Shown here: positions 1 through 5,114 of the stretch, piece after piece
How the letters are laid out: each line of letters begins with the position of its first letter
Position numbering within the stretch: position 1 is the first letter of the stretch
Origin: an uncultured Clostridia bacterium
GTDB taxonomy: Bacteria > Bacillota > Clostridia > Oscillospirales > Oscillospiraceae
Length of the DNA: 5,680 bases
Assembly: GCA_945918815.1 (NCBI GenBank)
Contig: CAMEIU010000134.1
Coordinates: 1-5,680 of the forward strand
Direction: 5' to 3'
Notes under the pieces: generated by a model
Database searches by the model: none
What the model was told of the DNA's origin: nothing
Seen by the model: only the letters and a program-made list of their open reading frames with translations
Program-made: the position numbers and the translations under genes

Positions 1-1160
1 ACGGCCGCGGCGACGCCTACTGCGGCATGCTGAACTGCTCCTACAACCTGGGTATGCGCCATCTGAAGGGCTACATCCCCGAGTATCCCGTGGGTACCGC
101 GGAAGACATCGCCAGGATGATTGCCGAGTTCGTGCCCATCGCCCGGGCCATCATTGGCGTCAAGAGCCTGAAAATCATCACCTTCGGTCCCCGTCCCCAG
201 GACTTCTTCGCCTGCAACGCCCCTATCAAGGGCCTGTATGAGCTGGGCGTCGAGGTGGAGGAGAACTCCGAGCTGGATCTGCTGGTCAGCTACAAGGAGC
301 ACGCCGGTGATCCCAGAATCAAGGACGTCTGCGCCGACATGGCCGCCGAAATGGGCGAGGGCCGCTACTATCCCGAGCTGCTGGAGCGCATGGCCCAGTT
401 TGAGCTGACCCTGCTGGATTGGGCGGAGAACCACAAGGGCTCCCGCAAGTATGTGGCCTTTGCCGACAAGTGCTGGCCCGCTTTCCCGAGCCAGTTCGGC
501 TTTGAGCCCTGCTATGTCAACTCCCGTCTGGCCTCCCGCGGTATCCCCGTGGCCTGCGAGGTGGACATCTACGGCGCCCTCAGCGAGTACATCGGCGCCT
601 GCATCTCCAATGACGCCGTGACCCTGCTGGACATCAACAACTCCGTGCCCAAGTCCCTCTACGACGAGCAGATCGCCGGCAAGTTCAACTACGCTCTGAC
701 CGACACCTTCATGGGCTTCCACTGCGGCAACACCCCTAGCTGCAAGATGTGCGCCGACCGCGCCGTCAAGTTCCAGCTGATCCAGAACCGCCTGCTGGAG
801 AACGGCGGCGAGCCCGACTTCACCCGCGGCACCCTGGAGGGCGACATCGCTGCCAGCGATATCACCTTCTACCGGCTGCAGTGCGACAGCGACGGCAACC
901 TGCGCAGCTACATCGCCGAGGGCGAGGTCCTGCCTGTTCCCACCGGCTCCTTCGGCGGCATTGGCATCTTCGCCATTCCCGAGATGGGCCGCTTCTACCG
1001 CCATGTGCTGATCCAAAAGCGTTATCCGCACCACGGCGCCGTGGCCTTCGGCCATTTCGGCAAGGCCCTGTTCGAGGTCTTCAAATACTTCGGCGTCGCC
1101 GATATCGCCCACAACCAGCCCAAGAGCCTGCCCTATCCCACGGAGAACCCCTTCGCATAA
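1..1160 (+). CDS. L-fucose/L-arabinose isomerase family protein (5' end outside window)
   Basis: The frame is open from base 3 to the TAA at 1158-1160, giving about 385 residues. The ATG at base 27 is internal, so the gene begins to the left of the window. The product should be a cytoplasmic metal-dependent aldose-ketose isomerase of the FucI/AraA fold. Compared from memory with E. coli FucI, three metal ligands appear conserved. A Glu (codon 558-560, in CEVD) and an Asp (630-632, in LLDIN) are 24 residues apart, like FucI E337 and D361. A His (1032-1034) lies in HHGAVAFGHFG, which lines up with the FucI H528 segment NHGVLTIGHVG. Upstream, GPRPQDFF resembles the FucI domain junction. The protein seems shorter than FucI (about 590 residues) and closer to the compact L-fucose isomerase-like group; perhaps 100 residues are missing. 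A Cys cluster (C-x5-C-x2-C, codons 723, 741, 750) is notable. The family is well supported, but substrate (L-fucose, D-arabinose, L-rhamnose or other) is not determined. Confidence 0.85.
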   Translation, partial: GRGDAYCGMLNCSYNLGMRHLKGYIPEYPVGTAEDIARMIAEFVPIARAIIGVKSLKIITFGPRPQDFFACNAPIKGLYELGVEVEENSELDLLVSYKEHAGDPRIKDVCADMAAEMGEGRYYPELLERMAQFELTLLDWAENHKGSRKYVAFADKCWPAFPSQFGFEPCYVNSRLASRGIPVACEVDIYGALSEYIGACISNDAVTLLDINNSVPKSLYDEQIAGKFNYALTDTFMGFHCGNTPSCKMCADRAVKFQLIQNRLLENGGEPDFTRGTLEGDIAASDITFYRLQCDSDGNLRSYIAEGEVLPVPTGSFGGIGIFAIPEMGRFYRHVLIQKRYPHHGAVAFGHFGKALFEVFKYFGVADIAHNQPKSLPYPTENPFA

Positions 1161-1171
1161 GAAACAATCAG

Positions 1172-1211
1172 AAAACCGGCTTCCCTCGTCTGGAGGGGAG
1201 CCGGTTTTTTT
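1172..1211 (+). terminator. Rho-independent terminator of the isomerase gene
   Basis: A 16-base-pair stem (1172-1187 with 1193-1208, one G-U wobble at 1182/1198) has the 5-base loop GTCTG and runs into seven T residues (1205-1211). It begins 11 bases after the isomerase stop codon. The left arm begins AAAACC, so the minus-strand transcript would read GGTTTTCTG after the same stem. It may therefore also stop the convergent nucleotidyltransferase transcript. Confidence 0.9.
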
Positions 1212-1214
1212 GAA

Positions 1215-1268
1215 TGGACAATTGACAATGGACAATGAAGGTGTCGCTTCGCGACGGATTTGAATTTT
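1215..1268. repeat. AT-rich intergenic repeat, short copy
   Basis: The segment has the order ACAATTGACAATGG, ACAATGAAGG, a GC hairpin (GTCGC-TTC-GCGAC, 1243-1255), then GATTTGAATTT. The same order (AATTGACAATGG, GGT.TCGC hairpin, GATTGAATTT) occurs in the larger element at 3935-4110, so both belong to one repeat family. Hairpin arms differ between copies but remain paired (GTCGC/GCGAC here, ATCGCC/GGCGAT there), which suggests the structure is kept. This copy lacks the right-hand inverted end of the larger element. Read as protein, such repeats give meaningless peptides such as PLSIVHS. Confidence 0.65.
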
Positions 1269-1272
1269 GCAG

Positions 1273-1311
1273 GTACCCTCGTGTCTCCCTCTTCAGGGGA
1301 CACTAGGGTAC
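1273..1311. other. Long intergenic hairpin between convergent genes
   Basis: GTACCCT (1273-1279) pairs with AGGGTAC (1305-1311), then after one mismatch GTGTC (1281-1285) pairs with GACAC (1299-1303). Three further pairs (1286-1288 with 1296-1298) leave a 7-base loop. It starts 8 bases past the last base of the nucleotidyltransferase gene in that gene's direction. No T run follows on either strand, so it is not a classic intrinsic terminator. It may protect the 3' end of the minus-strand mRNA or be the right part of the adjacent repeat. Confidence 0.55.
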
Positions 1312-1319
1312 ATTTCATA

Positions 1320-2237
1320 TCAAGCTTTTTTCCACAGTTCTTCCGGGTATAATCCCTGCTCTTTCATCCTTTGGATGGCTTCCACCACGCCGGGCAGATC
1401 CTCTTTATAGGTCATGCCGTACCAGCGGGCGTCGGTGCGGAGGACCTGGATGGTGTCCTGGCCGCTGCGGAGCATCCAGTCGGAGACCACGGGCAGCAGA
1501 AATTCCGCCTTCATGGGGTTCGCAGACAGGTCCTCCGTCAAAAACTTTCGGAACAGGGTCTCCAGCCGGTCCAGAACCGCGTGCTGGTAGCCCCAGAGAT
1601 TCATGGACACCACCGTGCCGTTTTCCAGAGGCGTAAAATTCTCTCCATCCTCGGTGAAGGCCGCGCCGTTGGGCCGCTTTTCGATCCGGTGCCGCTCATC
1701 GATGCCGGTCAGATAGCCGTCGGCGCTGACCTGGCAGACGCCGCGGGTGACTGCGCCGTGATCCGTCAGGGTGTTCTCCAGGTCGTAGGCCACCATGGCG
1801 TGCTCCCTGGGGCCGTGATCCGCCTGCAAAAACCGGCAGACGGCCTCGAACGCCGGATACCCGTAGAAGTCGTCGGCATTGAGGACGGCGAAGGGCCCCT
1901 CAATCTGAGACGCGGCGCACAGCACCGCGTGGCCGGTGCCCCAGGGCTTGATGCGGCCCTCCGGGATGGAGAAGCCCTCCGGCAGCATATCCAGACTTTG
2001 ATAGGCGTAGGAGAGATCCGCGTAGGGCCGGACCCGACGGCCGATTCTGGCCTCGAAATCCTCCCGCATTTCTTCCTTGATGATGCAGACGATCCTGCCG
2101 AATCCGGCGCGGATGGCGTCAAACATGGAAAAGTCCATGATAAAGTGTCCTTGGGGGTCAACAGGGGTCATCTGCTTTAAGCCGCCGAAACGGCTCCCCA
2201 TGCCGGCCGCCATAATGACCAATGTGGGTTTTTGCAT
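1320..2237 (-). CDS. Sugar-phosphate nucleotidyltransferase family protein
   Basis: 305 residues. The family transfers an NMP from an NTP to a sugar or small-molecule phosphate, making an activated sugar and pyrophosphate, in the cytoplasm. The N-terminus has the signature loop AAGMGSRFGGLK (residues 10-21). GTGHA (100-104) sits where the family contacts the nucleotide, and NADDFYG (120-126) supplies the usual metal-binding Asp (D122 or D123). Downstream, NPMKAEFLLPVV is a recognisable C-terminal conserved block. The length suits a single-domain enzyme with no added hexapeptide acyltransferase domain. The start at 2237 is chosen because AGGAGG lies 8 bases upstream; the frame extends 25 codons further but through the promoter. 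The gene is convergent with the isomerase and divergent from the kinase, so it is an independent transcript. The sugar and nucleotide are not readable from sequence; a UTP or dTTP hexose-1-phosphate transferase role is only a family-level guess. Confidence 0.85.
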   Translation of the reverse strand: MQKPTLVIMAAGMGSRFGGLKQMTPVDPQGHFIMDFSMFDAIRAGFGRIVCIIKEEMREDFEARIGRRVRPYADLSYAYQSLDMLPEGFSIPEGRIKPWGTGHAVLCAASQIEGPFAVLNADDFYGYPAFEAVCRFLQADHGPREHAMVAYDLENTLTDHGAVTRGVCQVSADGYLTGIDERHRIEKRPNGAAFTEDGENFTPLENGTVVSMNLWGYQHAVLDRLETLFRKFLTEDLSANPMKAEFLLPVVSDWMLRSGQDTIQVLRTDARWYGMTYKEDLPGVVEAIQRMKEQGLYPEELWKKA

Positions 2238-2245
2238 TGCTGCTT

Positions 2246-2251
2246 CCTCCT
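2246..2251 (-). promoter_or_regulatory. Ribosome binding site of the nucleotidyltransferase
   Basis: The minus strand reads AGGAGG followed by an 8-base spacer and ATG at 2237. This decides the start against the longer upstream frame. Confidence 0.85.
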
Positions 2252-2270
2252 GTTTTCTTGGGATAATTCC

Positions 2271-2299
2271 ATAGTAACTGGAACGGCGCCGGATTGCAA
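2271..2299 (-). promoter_or_regulatory. Promoter of the nucleotidyltransferase gene
   Basis: On the minus strand TTGCAA (2294-2299, 4 of 6 to the -35 consensus) is followed after exactly 17 bases by TACTAT (2271-2276, 4 of 6 to the -10). An A/T tract (2303-2316, T-rich on the minus strand) lies just upstream of the -35 and could act as an UP element. The spacer contains the perfect palindrome CGGCGCCG (2284-2291). Transcription would begin near 2264, leaving a leader of about 25-30 bases. Confidence 0.55.
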
Positions 2300-2362
2300 G
2301 TGAAAAAAACAAAAAATGGGAGGGCTGCGGAAGCCGGTCTTGTGATTTTGACGAAAAACTCG

Positions 2363-2391
2363 TTGCATCAAAGGCAGGAACGCGCTATAAT
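2363..2391 (+). promoter_or_regulatory. Promoter of the rhamnulokinase-type gene
   Basis: A perfect -10 TATAAT (2386-2391) lies 17 bases after TTGCAT (2363-2368), a weak -35 that keeps only the TTG. The predicted start is near 2398, giving a leader of about 50 bases up to the ATG at 2450. A better -35 match, TTGACG (2348-2353), is 32 bases from the -10, which is too far. The weak -35 beside a perfect -10 fits a promoter that needs an activator, but no operator was identified with confidence. Confidence 0.65.
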
Positions 2392-2437
2392 ACAGTTGGA
2401 ACCAAAGGACAAATCACGAAAAACAAACCAAACAAAC

Positions 2438-2444
2438 AGGAGGG
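2438..2444 (+). promoter_or_regulatory. Ribosome binding site of the rhamnulokinase-type gene
   Basis: AGGAGGG ends 5 bases before the ATG at 2450. It sets the start there and excludes an in-frame ATG at 2294, which would add 52 codons running through the promoter. Confidence 0.9.
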
Positions 2445-2449
2445 ACGCC

Positions 2450-3922
2450 ATGGACCGAGTCTATCATCTCCTGGCATTCGATCTGGGAGCCAGCAACGGG
2501 CGCGCGATTTTGGGCACCTTTGACGGCAAGACGATCAAAATGCAGGAGCTGCACCGCTTTGAAAATAACTATGTGGAGCTGAACGGAGTCTTCTATTGGG
2601 ATCTGCCCTACCTCTTCAACCAGATGAAGCAGGGTCTGCTGGCCTACCGGCGGCTGGGCCTGGGCGAGCTGGACTGCATGGGCATTGACACCTGGGGTGT
2701 GGACTACGGCCTGCTGGACCGCAACGGACACCTGTTGGGCGATCCAAGATCCTACCGCTATGCCACCGACGCCGACGTGGCCGAGACCTGGAAGACGGTG
2801 GATTTTCCGACATTGTTCCGGCGGACGGGCATCGGCTCCATGCCATTCAACACGGTCTATCAGCTGCACCGCCGGGTGCGGGAAGAGGACGTGGCGCTGC
2901 AGAACGCGGACACGCTCCTGCTGCTGCCGGACCTTCTGGGCTATTTCCTGACCGGCGAGAAGGCCGCCGAATATACCCACGCCACCACCACCATGCTCCT
3001 GAACGCCGCCACCGGCGATTGGGACTGGGAGACCATCGAGGCATTGGGCATTCCGAAGCATATCTTCCCCCAGGTTCAGAAGTCCTGCTCTCTGCGGGGC
3101 GCGCTCCGGCCGGAGCTGGCGGAAGAGCTGGGCCTGAACCGGGTCCCCTACGCCGCCGTGGGCTGTCATGACACCGCCTCCGCCGTGGCCGCCATTCCCG
3201 GCTCCGGCAGCTTTGCCTTCTGCTCCAGCGGCACCTGGTCCCTGTTCGGCGTGGAGACCGATCACGCCGTGCTGACCGAGGAAGCCCGGAAGGCCAACTT
3301 CTCCAGCGAGGGCACCATTCAGGGCGGCTGCCGTCCCTTGCAGAATATCATGGGCTTGTGGCTCATCCAGGAGTGCCGCCGGGATTGGATCAAGAAAACC
3401 GGCAAATCCATCTCCTGGGACGACATCGTCGTGGAAGCCCAAAAGGCCGGGCCGCTGCGGTCCGTCATCAATCCCGACGCCTCGGAGTTCTACGCCGGCG
3501 GCGACATGGAGCGGAAGATTCAGGACTTCTGCCGCCGGACCGGGCAGCCGGTGCCGGAGACCGTGGGCCAGACGGCCCGCTGCATCTATGAGTCCCTGGC
3601 CCTTCGCTACCGTCTGGCCCTGAAAGGCCTGGAGCAGATCAAGGGCCAGCGGATCGACAGTCTGAACATCGTCGGCGGCGGCATCCAGAACAAGCTGCTG
3701 AACCAGATGGTGGCCGATTCCATAGACCGCAAGGTGGTCACCGGTCCCGTGGAGGGCGCGGCCATCGGCAACCTGCTGGGCCAGGCCGTGGCCTTGGGCC
3801 TTTTGAAGGATGTGGACGAGCTGCGCCAGGTGGTCCGCAACTCCGAGCCGGTGGAAGAATATGAACCCCACCACACCGAAGGCTGGGACAAGGCATATCA
3901 GACGCTTCTGCGTGTGATGTAA
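2450..3922 (+). CDS. rhaB: Rhamnulokinase-type FGGY carbohydrate kinase
   Basis: 490 residues, almost the same length as E. coli RhaB (489). The enzyme transfers phosphate from ATP to a ketose, classically L-rhamnulose to L-rhamnulose-1-phosphate. The N-terminal domain has the phosphate-binding motif AFDLGASNGR (residues 9-18), typical of RhaB. GIDTWGVDYGLLD (78-90) is the conserved FGGY sugar-binding region. VGCHDTASA places the catalytic base at D241, matching E. coli D237. SSGTWSLFG (T262, W263) follows, and VGGGIQNKLLNQM (GGG at 409-411) is the C-terminal nucleotide-binding motif. No key motif is missing and the frame is intact. It has its own promoter. RhaB-like kinases are also recruited for L-fuculose and other ketoses, and the nearby isomerase is FucI-like, so the real substrate could be L-fuculose. 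The gene symbol reflects family, not proven substrate. The next gene on the same strand is the dehydrogenase, 220 bases on. Confidence 0.88.
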   Translation: MDRVYHLLAFDLGASNGRAILGTFDGKTIKMQELHRFENNYVELNGVFYWDLPYLFNQMKQGLLAYRRLGLGELDCMGIDTWGVDYGLLDRNGHLLGDPRSYRYATDADVAETWKTVDFPTLFRRTGIGSMPFNTVYQLHRRVREEDVALQNADTLLLLPDLLGYFLTGEKAAEYTHATTTMLLNAATGDWDWETIEALGIPKHIFPQVQKSCSLRGALRPELAEELGLNRVPYAAVGCHDTASAVAAIPGSGSFAFCSSGTWSLFGVETDHAVLTEEARKANFSSEGTIQGGCRPLQNIMGLWLIQECRRDWIKKTGKSISWDDIVVEAQKAGPLRSVINPDASEFYAGGDMERKIQDFCRRTGQPVPETVGQTARCIYESLALRYRLALKGLEQIKGQRIDSLNIVGGGIQNKLLNQMVADSIDRKVVTGPVEGAAIGNLLGQAVALGLLKDVDELRQVVRNSEPVEEYEPHHTEGWDKAYQTLLRVM

Positions 3923-3934
3923 GCCAGTCGCATT

Positions 3935-4110
3935 CAATTGATAATTGACAATGGATAATTGACAATGGAGGTATCGCCTGCGGCGATGATTGAATTTGAT
4001 TGAGGCGTCCATTGATTGATCGAGATTGCAATTATCATTTGTAAGTATTTGAAATATGTCCCCAAAGGGGACGCAATCATTGTCAATTGTCAATTATCAA
4101 TTGTCAATTG
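3935..4110. repeat. MITE-like AT-rich intergenic element with inverted ends
   Basis: The left end (3935-3966) and the reverse complement of the right end (4079-4110) match at 28 of 32 positions, both starting CAATTGA and ending TTGACAAT. Each end is built from tandem ten-base-like units (TTGATAATTGACAA, TTGTCAATTATCAA). Inside are two compact hairpins, ATCGCC-TGC-GGCGAT (3973-3987) and GTCCCC-AAA-GGGGAC (4058-4072). There is no coding capacity; frames through it yield peptides such as LSIVNYQLSI. It fills most of the gap between kinase and dehydrogenase and is related to the shorter copy at 1215-1268. No clear target-site duplication was seen beside the ends. No T-tract follows either hairpin, so termination here is not supported. 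Confidence 0.75.
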
Positions 4111-4130
4111 CGTGGAATTATGATAGAAAT

Positions 4131-4134
4131 GGAG
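4131..4134 (+). promoter_or_regulatory. Ribosome binding site of the dehydrogenase
   Basis: GGAG lies 8 bases before the ATG at 4143. An in-frame ATG at 4056 would add 29 residues encoded by the intergenic repeat and has no such site. That longer start should be rejected. Confidence 0.75.
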
Positions 4135-4142
4135 TGCAGCAT

Positions 4143-5021
4143 ATGAGCATCGACATGAGCAAGTGGCAGCAAATTGCCAAGGAAAACATTCACAACCGTC
4201 CGGCCGGAGAGGGCCGTCTGGCGGGAAAGATCACCATCGTCACCGGCGCGGCCCAGGGCTTCGGCAAGGGCATCGCCGAGGAGCTGTATAAAGAGGGCGC
4301 CACTGTGGTCATCGCCGACCTGAACGTGCCCCTGGCCGAGCAGGTTGCCAAGGAACTGGGCGACCGGGCCTGCGCCATCGCAGTCAACGTGTCCGACGAG
4401 GAATCCGTCGCGAACCTGGTGGCTCAGACTGTGGAGAAATTCGGCGGTCTGGACATCATGCTGTCCAATGCCGGCGTGGTCCGCTCCGGCCCCATCGCCC
4501 AGATGGAGCGGAAGGACTTCGACTTCGTCACCAACATCAACTACACCGGCTTCTTCCTCTGCGCCAAGTATGCCGCCATCATCATGGAGGCCCAGCATGA
4601 GGCTGATCCCGAGGCCATGTTCGACATCATCACCCTGAACTCCAAGTCCGGCCTGGAGGGCTCCAATAAGAACTTCGCCTATGCCGGTTCCAAGTTCGGC
4701 GGCATCGGCCTGACCCAGAGCTTCGCACTGGAGCTGTGCGCCTATAACATCAAGGTCAACGCTGTCTGCCCGGGCAACTTCCTGGATGGTCCCCTGTGGA
4801 GCGACCCGGAGCGCGGCCTGTTCGTCCAGTACCTCAAGGCCGGCAAGGTGCCCGGCGCCAAGACCGTGGACGACGTCCGCCGCTACTACGAGGCCAAGGT
4901 GCCCATGAACCGCGGCTGCCTGCCCCTGGACGTGGCGAGAGCCGTCATGTACTGCGTGGAGCAGAAGTACGAAACCGGCCAGGCCATCCCCGTCACCGGC
5001 GGCCAGGTTATGCTGAATTAA
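4143..5021 (+). CDS. Short-chain dehydrogenase, sorbitol-6-phosphate dehydrogenase-like
   Basis: 292 residues, a classical SDR with a single Rossmann domain and a roughly 28-residue N-terminal lead. The cofactor motif TGAAQGFG is at residues 34-41 and D59 (in ADLN) ends the second strand, favouring NAD over NADP. SNAG (108-111) is the structural motif. The catalytic set reads N133, S167, Y180 and K184 (Y-AGS-K). The second half resembles E. coli SrlD as I recall it: NSKSG, KFGGxGLTQSxAL, a YY..KVP..RGC block, and the end TGQAIPVTGGQVM. SrlD oxidises sorbitol-6-phosphate to fructose-6-phosphate. A sugar or sugar-phosphate substrate is thus likely, reduced or oxidised at a keto position. SDR domains are also fused to rhamnulose-phosphate aldolases (RhaE type) as lactaldehyde dehydrogenases, an alternative role given the kinase upstream. 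Between S108 and Y180 it carries an extra stretch (EAQHEADPEAMF). No separate promoter was convincing, so read-through from the kinase is possible. Confidence 0.87.
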   Translation: MSIDMSKWQQIAKENIHNRPAGEGRLAGKITIVTGAAQGFGKGIAEELYKEGATVVIADLNVPLAEQVAKELGDRACAIAVNVSDEESVANLVAQTVEKFGGLDIMLSNAGVVRSGPIAQMERKDFDFVTNINYTGFFLCAKYAAIIMEAQHEADPEAMFDIITLNSKSGLEGSNKNFAYAGSKFGGIGLTQSFALELCAYNIKVNAVCPGNFLDGPLWSDPERGLFVQYLKAGKVPGAKTVDDVRRYYEAKVPMNRGCLPLDVARAVMYCVEQKYETGQAIPVTGGQVMLN

Positions 5022-5027
5022 CGTCAC

Positions 5028-5069
5028 TGGCGCGGAAGCGCCAAGGCTTCCCCCTTGAGGGGAAGGCTT
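5028..5069. repeat. Two adjacent GC-rich hairpins in the dehydrogenase-PHP gap
   Basis: The first is TGGCGC-GGAA-GCGCCA (5028-5043), a perfect 6-pair stem with a GNRA-type tetraloop. The second pairs CTTCCCC (5047-5053) with GGGGAAG (5059-5065) around loop CTTGA and extends by three outer pairs past a G-G mismatch (5043-5069). The two share base 5043. They begin 6 bases after the dehydrogenase stop codon. No T-tract follows, so a strong terminator is unlikely. This could be a REP-like element or an mRNA-stabilising structure between co-transcribed genes. Confidence 0.6.
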
Positions 5070-5101
5070 CTGGATGCGTCCGGCATTGGTTATGCTAACG
5101 T

Positions 5102-5107
5102 AAGGAG
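5102..5107 (+). promoter_or_regulatory. Ribosome binding site of the PHP-domain gene
   Basis: AAGGAG stands 7 bases before the ATG at 5115 and fixes the start of the last gene. Confidence 0.85.
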
Positions 5108-5114
5108 AAAGCCT

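Noticed and set aside
1133..1318. Possible small minus-strand gene of 61 codons
   Set aside because: It is made of the repeat, the hairpin and the terminator and overlaps the isomerase end; there is no sign of coding.
1371..2180. Plus-strand open frame (269 codons) opposite the nucleotidyltransferase
   Set aside because: The minus-strand frame has clear nucleotidyltransferase motifs and a strong start; this one has none.
2294..2318. Possible catabolite-repression (cre) site around the A-rich tract
   Set aside because: The central CG is absent and the spacing to the final CA is wrong.
2317..2340. Possible terminator from GGCT-AGCC pairing next to the A/T tract
   Set aside because: The stem is only four pairs and lies upstream of both divergent promoters, where no transcript is expected to end.
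4058..4072. Terminator after the kinase (GTCCCC-AAA-GGGGAC)
   Set aside because: The six-pair stem is followed by GCAATCATTG rather than a T-run, so intrinsic termination is not supported.
2414..4093. Long minus-strand open frame (559 codons) opposite the kinase gene
   Set aside because: Its sequence is low-complexity in Gly, Ala, His and Gln, has no recognisable motif and mirrors the GC-rich codons of the kinase. It also begins in the intergenic repeat.
4087..4130. Promoter for the dehydrogenase inside the repeat end (TTGTCA or TTATCA with TATGAT or TAGAAA)
   Set aside because: Spacings are 12 or 19 bases or the -10 is poor, and the transcript start would fall in or past the ribosome binding site. 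The TTGTCA hits come from the repeat units themselves.
4104..5027. Minus-strand open frame (307 codons) opposite the dehydrogenase
   Set aside because: It is a mirror of the dehydrogenase codons, with Gly-, His- and Asp-rich composition, no family motif and no ribosome binding site.
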